Assembly: GCA_036897095.1 (NCBI GenBank) | Contig: JAYMSP010003271.1 | Location: 1 to 20,416 of the forward strand | DNA from: Plantago elongata | Taxonomy: Eukaryota; Streptophyta; Magnoliopsida; Lamiales; Plantaginaceae | Reading direction: 5' to 3' | Length of the DNA stretch: 20,416 bases | Shown: positions 7,519 through 16,884 of the stretch, one piece after another | How positions within the stretch are numbered: the stretch's first letter is position 1 | Layout: every line of letters starts with the position of its first letter | Notes under the pieces: generated by a model | What the model saw: the letters and a program-made list of their open reading frames with translations, nothing else | Databases searched by the model: none | Told to the model about the DNA's origin: nothing | Translations under genes and position numbers: made by a program

Positions 7519-9094
7519 ATGGCTCCCAGAAAGACCTCTTCCATGAACTCAGTTGCGACTTCTTCTGCAGAAAAGCAAGGAAAAAGAGTATTGTAGGTGT
7601 TGAATAAATGCTTGCTGGGTGGTTTCCACCCTGAGGACTGGCCTCCAGCCTAAAAGTGAATTGGCTGCTCATATGGTTGTAAAAATATCTAAATGTTGCT
7701 ATTTCCTCCACTCCAGATAGAAACTTAGTGGGGAAAAATTCTTGTAAAATCACACATTAAAAAGTTTCTAAGTGTTGCTCCTAGTGGTTTGTCACCACTA
7801 GATATCTTGGAATTTTACAATTCTTCCAAGGTCTACACCTGAACCGCGAATGATGTTGAAGAAACGTTTATCAAATCAAAGGTTCAAGGTATATAAATAT
7901 ACCTTGATTGTGATAGTTTCTGCAAAATCATCCGTCTCAAGAATAGTGGTACTAACTTTGAAATCAACGCAAGAGACAAGACTCTGAAGGACATTATCAA
8001 AGTTCTATGTGAAGAGGCTGCTTACGAGAAGATTGAAGACTACCCTTCCACATTCATACTGGGAGATCCGCACAAGACATTTGTTTGAGCACTGGAATGT
8101 CTTGGCTTGCTTGTTGAATCGATGCTTTGATGTCAACAAAGGAGGGATTGACCAAATAAGTCTTAAACGTTGGATGATAACGAGCATTCTCCATAAGGAA
8201 CTGAATGATTGGCTAACCTCTAAATTGGGGGAAGTAAACATTCATGAAGTCTGTGAATAGGGTCAAGGAATTTGAGCCAAAGGTAGTCAAAGGTCGTGCA
8301 GATACCAAAGCTAACATGCACTATGGTCTGAAAATTTGCTACCTTATGGAGAAGTGTGGAGTTGTGCTCAGAGAGCACATGGATATCTAGTGACAAACAA
8401 TATGTACAAACATGCTTATGAGGAAGCCTTGAAAAAGGCTGCCAAGGACGAATTGGTTGCTCAGGGAGAAGGGGCTTCTGAGGAGATCCAAGTTGAGGTC
8501 CAAGTTGCTAAGAAACCAAGGACCAAGAAACCAAGAGACAAATCGAGCGTGCAAGTTCTAGTTGTTAACACACCTCCCTCGGAAAGGGAAACAGAAGTTG
8601 TTGAAGCCCAATAACCCCTTCCCATCCAGAAAGACTCCATCTTAGATCGGAGATCTTTGAGCTTAGGCAAGATGCCAGAGCTGTCTGTGAATGATCACAA
8701 TGACATCGATGAGTCTGTCCCAGGTTTAAGTTTCGACTTTGATGATGACCTCCTACTCCAAGAGGTACTCAAAAGATCATGGATAGAGACTCATGGTGGA
8801 GCTTCTAGCTTATCCCCACAGCGGAAAAGAGCTTAGGTTGCAGAGGATGCAACTAAGGAGAAGTTGGTTGAAGATGTCACACCCCAATAGGAAGAAGAAG
8901 GCTTGGCGGTGAATGACAGAGTGCTAGAAGATATTGGCATTGCTTCCACACTCGAGTTGCCAGAAATTTCATTGCTGAAGAAATTATTACAATTGTCCAG
9001 GGAGAGGGATCATACTGAGAAGGGTACTCAGGATGATCAAATAGAGGAAAGGTCCGAAGTACCAGCAACTTCAAAGAAAAGATGTGGATCCTGA
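7519..9094 (+). pseudogene. 3' gene of copia copy A, N-terminal part (unrecognised protein)
   Basis: Starts at ATG 7519 (MAPRKTSSMNSVATSS, Ser/Lys-rich) and soon meets a stop. The frame reappears in pieces. Frame 1 (7741-8089) holds SPLDILEFYNSSKVY and ARDKTLKDIIKVLCEEA. Frame 2 (8009-8260) holds LFEHWNVLACLLNRCFDVN and LKRWMITSILHKELNDW. Frame 3 (about 8262-8391) holds VKEFEPKVVKGRADTKANMH. Frame 2 then continues to 9094 as a long hydrophilic Lys/Glu region with KKPRTKKPRDK, and stops at 8612, 8834 and 8888. The globular part resembles the general look of plant 'envelope-like' or transposon-associated ORFs between pol and LTR, but I cannot assign a family. No signal peptide or membrane helix is visible. 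Confidence 0.55.
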
Positions 9095-9337
9095 TCAATA
9101 ACAAAGCATAGAATCTCCACAAAAGCAAGAGGCTAATCTGTTTGAAGACATTCGAGTAGCAAAGTGGTTTATCTCTAACTTGTAAGCATTTTATGTTAAC
9201 TTGTTACTCATATACCTTCTTTGTTACATGCCAATATGGCGACACCAACAAAGGTGGAAGCCAGTGTGCCTACCTCTACGAATGAAGATGTGGTTCCACA
9301 AACCTCAGAACACATGGAAACTGAGCATGTGATACAT

Positions 9338-9416
9338 GTAGTTAATTATTTTAAGTGTGGTTTTTTTCTCTGTCTCTATAAATAGGCTTAAATTTCATTG
9401 TCTCCACAACAACAAG
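9338..9416 (+). other. Candidate intron 1 of the 3' gene
   Basis: Donor-like GTAGTT at 9338, a strong pyrimidine tract (GGTTTTTTTCTCTGTCTC) and either AG at 9385 (giving an implausibly short 48 bp) or AG at 9416 (79 bp). The least certain of the four. Confidence 0.35.
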
Positions 9417-9475
9417 TCATTCTAGAGAATGAAAAGTCCTCTGAGGAAATTGTTTATGAGCCTTTTGTTAAGAAG

Positions 9476-9539
9476 GTATATAAAAGTAGAACCAACTTCC
9501 TTTCAAAATGACATGTAATAATTCACTACTTAATAAAAG
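9476..9539 (+). other. Candidate intron 2 of the 3' gene
   Basis: AAG|GTATAT donor at 9476 and AAAAG|G acceptor at 9539, 64 bp. The upstream exon ends on a complete codon. The acceptor lacks a good pyrimidine tract, so this call is moderate. Confidence 0.45.
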
Positions 9540-9676
9540 GTTGATGGAGAAACCACAATGACATCTCCACACCAATGGATGTTGATATTGCCGAACAAGC
9601 TAAGTCTCCAGAAAGGGTGCCAGAAACCACCATTGTTTATGAGCAAGTTATTAAATCTGAGCTTCCAAATACGGAA

Positions 9677-9764
9677 GTAAGTGATACATCAAATATCAAT
9701 TTTGTTCTTTCTGATCACCATCTTTCTGATCAAATCCATATCTTGCATTTTGATTTGATTTTAG
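9677..9764 (+). other. Candidate intron 3 of the 3' gene
   Basis: Perfect plant donor GAA|GTAAGT at 9677, T-rich interior, acceptor TTGATTTTAG at 9764, 88 bp, phase 0 on the left. One of the two best supported. Confidence 0.6.
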
Positions 9765-9882
9765 TTCTCAAGCTCAAGCAGAAAGAAACATTGATGAGGA
9801 AGTAGCTACTCCTCTCAACACGGTATCTGAAGCAATCATTGCTCCAGAAGTTAAAATAAACGAGCCTAGTGTTTCTACACAG

Positions 9883-9967
9883 GTATGCTCAGAAAGACAT
9901 GAACTTCACTTTTCTCATATAACCTACAAGTGGTTTGAATAAAACTAACTTGTACACTTTCTTTCAG
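9883..9967 (+). other. Candidate intron 4 of the 3' gene
   Basis: ACACAG|GTATGC donor at 9883, branch-like CTAAC at about 9945, acceptor ACTTTCTTTCAG at 9967, 85 bp. The flanking coding blocks end and begin on complete codons in readable frames (phase 0). All the expected plant intron parts are visible. Confidence 0.65.
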
Positions 9968-10376
9968 GCTCAAGTTGAAGCACTAGTGATCGATGTGGAA
10001 GCACCACTTGATCTACTGAAGATTTTCCAAACAATCACCCTGAAGAAGCACCTCAAGTGTTTCCGACTATGGCAAAATCTCAGAAAGGCTGATCTTATAG
10101 AGCTTCCCAAGCTGATCGATCACAAAGAAAGACGGACGCGAGCCTTTGATCTGGAAAATTATGTTCATGCCATGTTCCTGACAGAGGATTATTCCCATTA
10201 CACTCTGATGCATGATGACTTCCCTATGAAGTTGGAAAGAAGCTGATAGAGGCTTTCAAAGCCAGTGATGAAGAAACCAGAAAGCATATGGCACTTGATC
10301 CTGCTTTGCCCATGACCCTCAGTGTTTATCCCTCTGAACAAGAGGAAGTAAATGGGAAGAATATCATCTTCCCACT

Positions 10377-11588
10377 TTGATCAACCTGATTTCAGAAGAA
10401 GAAGAAGAAACGGGCGATAATGATCTTGATTCTTCATCTGATCATCAAGAAAGATGTGATGATGAACCATTTGACAATGATGTTGATGATGATGATAGTC
10501 CAGCACCAGGGACTATTGGAATAGCACAGGGAAGTGCAGGAACAGGAACTCAACCTGCTCTAGACTCTGCTCAGAGAGACCCACCACAATCACCAAAATC
10601 ACCACCACCATCAACAAACCAACAAGGTTCATAAGAACAAAATTAACAGGCTACTTTACAAGAAGAAGTTTTAGCCATTGAACTTCGAGTTGCCAAAGTC
10701 AAGGAAATGTTGGTAGAAGAGACCAAAATCAATCTTGAGTATCAGTCTCTGATTGAAGAGAAACAAGCCCAATTACTGATGATCGGGGCTGAGAATGTCA
10801 AGGAGCTGGAGCTCCTTACTGAAAAGGTACAATTGAAGAAAAATATCGATGTCACGGCAGCAGAGTTGGACATTCAGGTGACATTAGATACATAGCATGA
10901 TGCTAAGGTTGCATCTGAAAGGCTTGCAATACCATCATCTCAGAAAGGCAGCGCCAAGGGTAAAGGCAAAATGGTTGCTGGCCTAGACTCTATTGTCCAT
11001 GATGATCACATCTATGTTAGTACTGATGATGATGAGACACAGGATGCATTGGCTCCAGAAGAGGATACAATTATTCTTTCACATTATAAGAGAGAGTTTC
11101 TTGCTCCACATATCTTCTCTTCTCAGGCCATCACTACCCGCGATGTAAATTTTTTGGGTAGGAGTGTTGTGTTTGAACAACTGCGATCTGAGCTAGTAGA
11201 GCAGGATGGCCAGGTACTTACATCAGTTTCATGTGACCTCAAGCCTATTACTAAGCACTTGCTGCACAGAGCCACTAGTGTTGCCTTATCAGAAAAATAT
11301 CTAGGCATGGTCTTGGATGAAGACTGCAACAATGCCAACAAGGCTTTGGAGGAAGCTTACAACGCCACATAGAAAGCTGATGCCATTGTCCGTCCACCTG
11401 AAGAGCTGAATCAAAAGGAGGCGCTACTCTTAAAATAGGATCAAGAGCTCAAAGCTGAAGTCCAGAAGTTATTACAGGTGCAAAAAAATTTGCGAACCAA
11501 TTTTGAGTCACTCTCACATTCATACGCTATGTTGATTCAATTACTCATGACTATGGGGGATGAGAATACTACTGCCCAGAAAGACTAA
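10377..11588 (+). pseudogene. 3' gene of copia copy A: acidic, Pro-rich and coiled-coil part
   Basis: One frame runs about 400 codons, broken only by stops at 10632, about 10644, 10893, 11370 and 11436, ending at TAA 11586. Order: an acidic region (EEEEETGDNDLD, NDVDDDDSPAPG), a Pro/Ser/Gln tract (PPQSPKSPPPSTNQQG, about 10580), a coiled-coil-like helix (VKELELLTEKVQLKKN, about 10797), a Lys/Gly patch (KGSAKGKGKM), a folded-looking segment (ISHYKREFLAPHIF-like, GRSVVFEQLRSEL, 11080-11200), then a second helical region (NNANKALEEAYN; EVQKLLQVQKNL) to the end. Low-complexity acidic plus coiled-coil design suggests a structural or binding protein rather than an enzyme. No family recognised. Confidence 0.55.
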
Positions 11589-12692
11589 GGCAGGAGGAGA
11601 AAATAATTACCTCTCTCAACAAGTCAGGTTCAAGTAGAAATCCCGGTTTCTGAACCAAGAGTTAGTACAAGGCTAAGAAGCATAATAACTAGGGGTTCCA
11701 AGGCCCTTATAATATCTAAAGATAAAGCAAAACCTGTAAGTTAAACGTGTAAGTTTCCAATAAGGAATTTCAATAATGATGATTATAAGACTGACACTAA
11801 TGAGCATCCACTTTAGAAGAGAAGGAAAGTGGGTAGCCTCCCTGAACCACCTATGGATGTTAAACCAATTGCTGCCAAGACTCCTTCTAGAAAAACCAAG
11901 TCTATCCTCAAGCACTGCTCACAAAAAGCATGAACAACTGAAACTAGAGATAGGATTGAATAGAAAGAGGCGCAGGGACTTATAGTTTGGCAGGGTTCAA
12001 GAGAATGTACAAGAAGAAATGCTAGTTGCTGCTCAGATTGAGTATGTCAAAACTGATGACAACCAATCAGCCTACAAATGCATACATCTTCAGAATAGTT
12101 ACTGGATTCTTGAGCTACAACATTTTCTTTTGAAGAAGAAGTTTCCAGAACCAATTTACAATCAAATGATGGCATGAAGAACTGACAAGCCCATATTGCT
12201 TAATCCAGGAAACACCAAGGCTTGGCTTGATTTGAAGTTCAGAAAAGGATTAAAGCTCTGCAAAAGCCAATTGATTTTACATGTCCTTATCCATGGCTTG
12301 ATGATGTACACAAGGTCAGAAAATTGGATGTACTCTCAATAGACAGAACAAACTAAGAGTTAAATATTATGAATCATTTACATGAAGAAGGATCAATACC
12401 TTGATGACATTGCTTACTGAGAAGAAATCTATAAGTATAATGAGTTATCAGTTCTGAAGGTTTGCCATGCATGGGAATGGGGCAAATACTACTGGGTCAA
12501 GCTCTTTGTACAGAATAATAAAGATACAGCCAAGACTTATAAAGACCTTTGTGGGTTAGCCAGAAAGATCTGTCAAAAGGCTTCTCTATGAATATGTTGA
12601 AGACTGCAGGGAGGTTGATAATCAGATACACTGATATAGATAGGGTGCTGAAGAATTTGTGGTTTGTAAGGCCAAATTATTTTGATGACTAG
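11589..12692 (+). pseudogene. 3' gene of copia copy A, C-terminal fragments
   Basis: Short readable pieces in different frames. 11817-11933 has KRRKVGSLPEPPMDVKPI, an SV40-like nuclear-localisation type cluster, followed by TPSRKTKSIL. 12255-12356 has QKPIDFTCPYPWLDDVHK and a stop. From 12421 there is YKYNELSVLKVCHAWEWGKY and then a Lys-rich tail. 12588-12692 has NMLKTAGRLIIRYTDIDRVL to a TAG. They may be the continuation of the preceding frame after indels and lost introns (a donor-like GTAAGT lies at 11737), or a second gene. Protein family unknown. Confidence 0.4.
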
Positions 12693-12991
12693 TATTTTAG
12701 GATGTCCTAATTTACTTAGTAATTTTTGTAACACTTTGCTAGTTGTTCTGTAATGTTTAATATTTTGTAAAAGTTATCCTTTGTTCTGTAATTGTTCAAT
12801 CTGATGATCATACTCTCAGATACCATTAATAGAAGATAACTTGTCAGCAAAGATCACTTCTTATTATTTGGTTGATGTTTACTTTATGCAATTAATTAAC
12901 TAATTGAATATAATTTGATATAATTAAGTGGTGGATTGTTTTCACTTCCATGTTTGTAATAGGACTTTGAAGACAGTCATGGTTGACTGAT
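12693..12991 (+). other. 3' untranslated/AT-rich tract before the polypurine tract
   Basis: AT-rich, with T/G-rich repeated phrases such as TTCTGTAAT (12750, 12784) and no open frame. Its position between the last coding block and the polypurine tract fits the internal 3' end of the element. Confidence 0.55.
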
Positions 12992-13005
12992 GAAAAAGGG
13001 GGAAA
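12992..13005 (+). promoter_or_regulatory. Polypurine tract (plus-strand primer site)
   Basis: GAAAAAGGGGGAAA directly precedes the LTR start TGTTAGGAATATC. A polypurine run immediately 5' of a TG-starting 3' LTR is the expected primer for plus-strand synthesis, and the GGGGGAAAT form is common in this copia lineage. Confidence 0.85.
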
Positions 13006-13431
13006 TTTGTTAGGAATATCTGTTAGTATTTTGATCACTCAACACAATGACTTATCCTAGTTTCAGAAAGGTGTTTCGTACTCTAGGTCACTTGACCATT
13101 GTAAAGAAGAATTACACCAAGTATGATAGTGTTTAGAAACCTTGTAATAGGATGTTAGGTCTCTAAATGTAATTTTATGTAGCTCGAAAAAGACTAAGGA
13201 GGAGGCATCCAAGCAAAGGAGAAGACCTTTTGCACAAAGGTATCTAAAGACAAAGGAGGAAAGCCTCCTCAGATAGTTGTTTCCAGAAATCTATGTAAAG
13301 AATTGTGTTTTGTTCATAAAACAAAGTCACAACTATATTTCTGAGAAAACAAGTTTCTGAGAGATGGAACATGTGAAGTTTTAGAAGGGTACATGCATCC
13401 GTTGAGACTACATGACGGTATATAGTACATT

Positions 13432-13442
13432 GCATTTAATGC
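13432..13442. promoter_or_regulatory. GCATTTAATGC palindrome in LTR U3
   Basis: An 11-bp imperfect palindrome about 140 bp upstream of the LTR TATA box. Its reverse complement occurs upstream of the internal TATA at 7311. Possible shared regulatory site. Confidence 0.4.
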
Positions 13443-13578
13443 TGGACAAAAATGTCACTATCCTTCTGCAGAACTCTCTGAAAAGAGGTATATGCATGTG
13501 AGTACTAATTTCAAGATATGAACTGATTGAATTTGAAATATGTCTAATGGATACTATTCAAACGACTATCAAATTCAT

Positions 13579-13587
13579 CTATAAATA
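13579..13587 (+). promoter_or_regulatory. LTR TATA box
   Basis: CTATAAATA, the best TATA match in the LTR, about 570 bp after its start. Transcription of the element would begin about 30 bp downstream, near ACCCACACACATTCG (13610). Position and consensus fit a U3/R boundary. Confidence 0.6.
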
Positions 13588-14324
13588 TCACCACTTAGCG
13601 GCTGAGGAATACCCACACACATTCGATCTACAATCACAAGTAAAGTATTCTCTCAAGCATTCTTACTACAATTCTCTAAGCTATCTGTTGCGACTAAGAA
13701 GCTCGAGAATTCGCTAGTAGTTCTAAGGGTCCTGATCCTTCAACAAGTTGTGTAATTTGTGAAAGAGTTAAATTGTTGGATAACTATCTTAGATTCATTC
13801 TCTTGAAAAAATATCACAAGCTTGGGTCAGTAAAGAGCAATCTACAATACGCTGAACAAGTATATTAAGTAGTCTTAATTCTTCAAGCTCTCTGGAAATA
13901 ACTGAAAAGTTATAAAGAGAAGCTTACCTCACAAACAACATAACCAAACACCATTCAGGCGTGGAGTACAGGAAGTATTTGATTTGGGAAATCAAGGAAT
14001 AGCTCCAAGACTATCTTGAGTATAGGAAGTACATGGCTCTAGGAGTTGGGGAACAACTCAGGGGGGACATTTGGTTGGGAACCATTTGTTATAGGAATCT
14101 TAGAATATGATCAATTGTAAGGAGAACTTACTTATCTGTTCTAGTGGATTCTAGGTCTCTAAAGGTCGAGTGGATTAGTTGGAGGATTACGCCACCTCCA
14201 AATACCATTATACTTGTTATGTCATTTACTTTATGTATTTACATTCAACAACACACACTCACATTTACTATTACAAAGCACAAACTCATTCATTTGTCCA
14301 TAAAGACTTCCGCTCTATGATTGT

Positions 14325-14337
14325 AAGTATCAGATAC
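14325..14337 (+). promoter_or_regulatory. Degenerate primer binding site (initiator tRNA-Met type)
   Basis: AAGTATCAGATAC matches the common plant TGGTATCAGAGC site in the run GTATCAGA. Mismatches at both ends suggest decay. It sits between the LTR and gag of copy B, where a PBS must be. Confidence 0.45.
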
Positions 14338-14504
14338 CTTCAAGTACCTGAGAAATCTGTTTTTTCAAAAAAATTTTAAAAAAATTTTTCCCCCCCCCCC
14401 CCCCGCCCTCTAGTCTTTTTCTTTGCTGTTATCTAGACCAACAAGATAGGTTAAGGTTTATTTCGCTTTTGAAGGACGTTTTAATTAGTGTTAAGTGTGC
14501 ATGA
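14338..14504 (+). other. Leader of copy B with A/T and 15-C homopolymer
   Basis: Untranslated leader between PBS and gag. It contains alternating A and T runs and then 15 consecutive C (14390-14404). No ORF. The C run is exceptional in this AT-rich window. Confidence 0.6.
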
Positions 14505-16806
14505 ATGTCTTTGAGTGATGCTCCGGTTCTTAACCCCGAGAATTACGAGAAATGAAAGAACAACATGATGTTGCATCTTGAGGCAATCAGTGATGAGATG
14601 ATCTATGTCATCAAGGACTAATCAAAATCATCGTGTTGTTGTTGGACAAGATGAGTATGTAGGTAAACCTCGTGAGCTCTGGACATCGGAAGATGCCAAG
14701 ACACACAAGTTATATTGACAAACTTGTAACATCATCATTCGATCGACACCTAAGCATATACAGTGCAAACTGTGGTGTGCAAAAATGGCGAAGGTTTCCT
14801 AGCAATTGATTGAAGAAGTCTGTGCCGGAACTGAGAAAACCAAGAAAACAAGTTCGAGGTTCTAAAGTTGAAATTCCAAAACTCAAACAGGGTTCCACTC
14901 AAACTCTGGAAGAACTTGATTTTTGGTTTACTACTCTCATGAGTGATATGGCTGCACTTGGAGAAAGTGACATATATTCAAATTCTAAGAAGGTGAAAAC
15001 CATCGTCAGAAGTTTGAACCAAAAAATGGGAGCATACCCAATATTTCTACTTCAATCAGGGAATGCCCCAAATCGCTCCAGTGGAACTCTTTTCACATTT
15101 AACCACTGACAACCCAACGAAGATTGACTAAGCTGAAAAGTTGCAAAGTGCTTCTCTAGTTACCCTACGTACTTCTGAAAAGAAGGATACCAAGGATGTG
15201 TCTGAAGAAAATTCTCATCATGTGCGACATATGAAGAAATATGTGATTCAAGAGAGAGAAAGGAGAAAAGCAAAAGAGAAGCTGAAAAAGTATCTCGGCA
15301 CCAACTACCATCAGTACAAGAACATTCAAATGAACAACTCTCTGAACAATACTACTCAAAATGTTGTTAGTACTGAAGTTGTTGAGATTGGAAATGACAT
15401 CTGCTTCTACTTTCAGAAACCCGGTAACTTTAAATGTGATTGTCCTGCTTTTAAAAAGCTTAAGACGGGTGAAAAAGGCGAGAAGAACTTTCAAAAGAAC
15501 TCAAAAGGCCTTGTTCACTAAAGAGAGAAAGAAGATCCAATCAACTTGATGCTCCGAATAATGAGCCAGATTCTGAAGATGAGGATTCAGAAGACTCAAA
15601 ATTACCATCATGAGAATTATGTGGGATTACTCATCTGTAATCGTCTTTGGCCTAAAGAAGATTGATATTAGTAGAGTTGCTGAGATTGTAGGTCCTGACA
15701 TTTTCAACATTGAAGAATGCTTTATGACTGATGAGGTAATAAATACATCACAATTCTTGTAGTACGAAAGTGATGATGACGTCATTAAGGATTTGGAATT
15801 GGTCAAGAGTGAACTTGATCGATATCAGAGAGAAGTTTTTGTAGCTAGCCTTGAATGAGCTAAATGAGAAGTTGAAGAAACTTCTTTCAGAAAATGATGA
15901 ACTCAGAAAGAAAGAGATTTCCTTCAAATCATTTGTCAAAGCTAGTGACACTCTCACGGAGGTTCAATCATATTTGAGAGACCCTTCTGAGAAAGGAGGA
16001 CTTGGACTAGACGCCCAATCAAGTAATTCCACTCCTCTGAAAAAGAGTGATGGAAGGTTGACCTTTGTAAAAAGTCAAGAGAAAGGTTCCAAAGAAACCT
16101 ATAACATTGGTTAGAAAGCTAAGGTTTTTGACAAAGTTAAATCAATTGTGACCAAACCTTTGAAGTAACAACAAGATCCAAAGAAACTTGTGGAAAAGAT
16201 TCTGAAAAGAAACATAATCCTATAACTTGAGATCATCCACAATGTTGTATCACTAGGAAGGGAAGCAACGCTGGCCTTGGTGTATTTCCTATTGTACCAT
16301 TCTATGGATACAGGGATGATGCAAAAACTAGTGAGGCTGTTGAAAATCATGTTCATAAAGCCAATGGTGCTCGAAATGGTATTGGCTATCGTGCTATCGA
16401 GAAAGTCCTAATGCAACAATATAAGGAAGGATAAGAACGATGGTGGAAAGCTAGAATTTCTTATAGCAATTATTAGAAGTGGAAGCAATCCCAAGCCACT
16501 GTAAATCTGAATGCCAGGGCTAGAAGAAACTTGACTAGGAAGACTAAACTTACTGAAAAGCAAACTCAAAAACCTGAAAAGTCTCTGAAGCCACCACTAG
16601 GAACACCAAGGAACACTCCAAGACGGAAGATTGATCTGAAATCCAATGATTCTAGAATTCCTCCTTATGTTCCAAGTAGACAAAAGCCTACTCCTAAGAG
16701 ATTCATTCAGAAATGGATTCTCACAGGAAGAATGTTGAGTCTAAGTGGTTTTATTTCTGAAGCACGAACCTAACTAACAAAAAAAAAAATTTCCTGTTTT
16801 GTGTAG
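14505..16806 (+). pseudogene. gag of copia copy B
   Basis: The start is chosen at ATG 14505 (MSLSDAPVLNPENYEK), which gives the classic opening of plant copia Gag, 'P-x-L-x-P-x-N-Y-x-x-W'; here the W codon is TGA. NNMMLHLEAISDEMIYVIKD follows. Later pieces: ELDFWFTTLMSDMAALGESD (about 14910), RKAKEKLKKYLG, zinc knuckle (15402-15443), a shortened coiled coil (about 15795-15960), the extra module with VPFYGY (16290s), and the basic tail RNTPRRKIDLKSND (about 16610) ending RFIQKW before a TAG at 16804. Many stops and shifts, so it is inactive. Confidence 0.8.
15396..15443 (+). other. Gag zinc knuckle of copy B, two ligands lost
   Basis: DICFYFQKPGNFKCDC. The first Cys (15402) and last Cys (15441) remain, but the second Cys is Phe (TTT, 15411) and the His is Asn (AAC, 15426). 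Copy A has lost a different ligand, so the ancestor had a full CCHC. Confidence 0.85.
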
Positions 16807-16884
16807 GACGCGTCATGGACTAAGGCTCAATGGCTATTTGATAGTGCATGCGAGAAGCACATGGCAAGAGACAAAGCAAACTTG
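16807..16884 (+). pseudogene. Aspartic protease start, copy B (left of CACTA insertion)
   Basis: DASWTKAQWLFDSACEKHMA. The catalytic Asp codon is present (GAT, 16840) but the Gly of the DSG triad is Ala (16846). The reading is cut at 16884 by the inserted CACTA and resumes at 17598. Confidence 0.8.
16882..16884. repeat. Target-site duplication TTG (left)
   Basis: Matches TTG at 17595-17597; the 3-bp length is the CACTA norm. Confidence 0.65.

Larger units (their letters stand above)
9095..10380 (+). pseudogene. 3' gene of copia copy A, middle part with short exons and introns
   Basis: Short coding blocks alternate with T-rich non-coding blocks bounded by splice-like signals. Exon-like blocks: about 9241-9337, 9417-9475, 9540-9676, 9765-9882 and 9968 onward. 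The encoded peptides are acidic and share a motif: IVYEPFVKK (9449), IVYEQVIKS (9632), IIAPEVKIN (9835). From 9968 the frame runs AQVEALVIDVEAPL, then through a one-base slip to KADLIELPKLIDHKERRTR and FDLENYVHAMFLTEDYSH, then in another frame LIEAFKASDEETRKHMALD to TGA 10378. Frameshifts near 10015, 10232 and 10370 show decay. Function unknown. Alternating exons suggest either a spliced element gene or a captured host gene fragment. Confidence 0.55.
607..14324 (+). mobile_element. Ty1/copia retrotransposon copy A (SIRE/Maximus-like, degenerate, 5' end displaced)
   Basis: The order gag, protease, integrase, reverse transcriptase, RNase H is the Ty1/copia order. After pol comes about 6.4 kb with a further gene, then a polypurine tract at 12992-13005 and an LTR from 13008. 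A long Gag plus extra 3' coding sequence is characteristic of the SIRE (Maximus) lineage of plant copia elements, which I infer from layout rather than a phylogeny. The 5' LTR, primer site and first roughly 120 bp of gag lie beyond the CACTA insertion. A ribosomal protein retrocopy splits the RT gene. Numerous stops and frameshifts show it is long dead. Whether the LTR at 13008 originally belonged to this copy, copy B or both is undecided. Confidence 0.85.
13008..14324 (+). repeat. Copia LTR (about 1.3 kb; 3' boundary approximate)
   Basis: The left edge is fixed by the polypurine tract and TGTTAGG. The right edge is placed by a PBS-like GTATCAGA at 14327; the expected terminal CA is not evident, so the end may be off by tens of bases. 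A TATA box lies at 13579-13587. The interior is non-coding. It is the only LTR copy in the window, so it cannot be confirmed by self-alignment. It serves as the 3' LTR of copy A and the 5' LTR of copy B by position. Confidence 0.7.

Noticed and set aside
8005..8241. Minus-strand ORF opposite the 3' gene
   Set aside because: The plus strand is continuous with neighbouring coding blocks of the 3' gene, while the minus peptide has no recognisable pattern.
7519..12692. A retroviral-type envelope gene
   Set aside because: No signal peptide, membrane anchor or surface-protein pattern is visible; only the position suggests env-like, so no function is assigned.
13254..13269. Hairpin AGGAGG-AAAG-CCTCCT in the LTR as a terminator
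   Set aside because: A short stem with no T run; plant Pol II termination does not use such hairpins.
15165..15494. 109-codon minus-strand ORF
   Set aside because: Antisense to gag and its zinc knuckle; no independent coding evidence.
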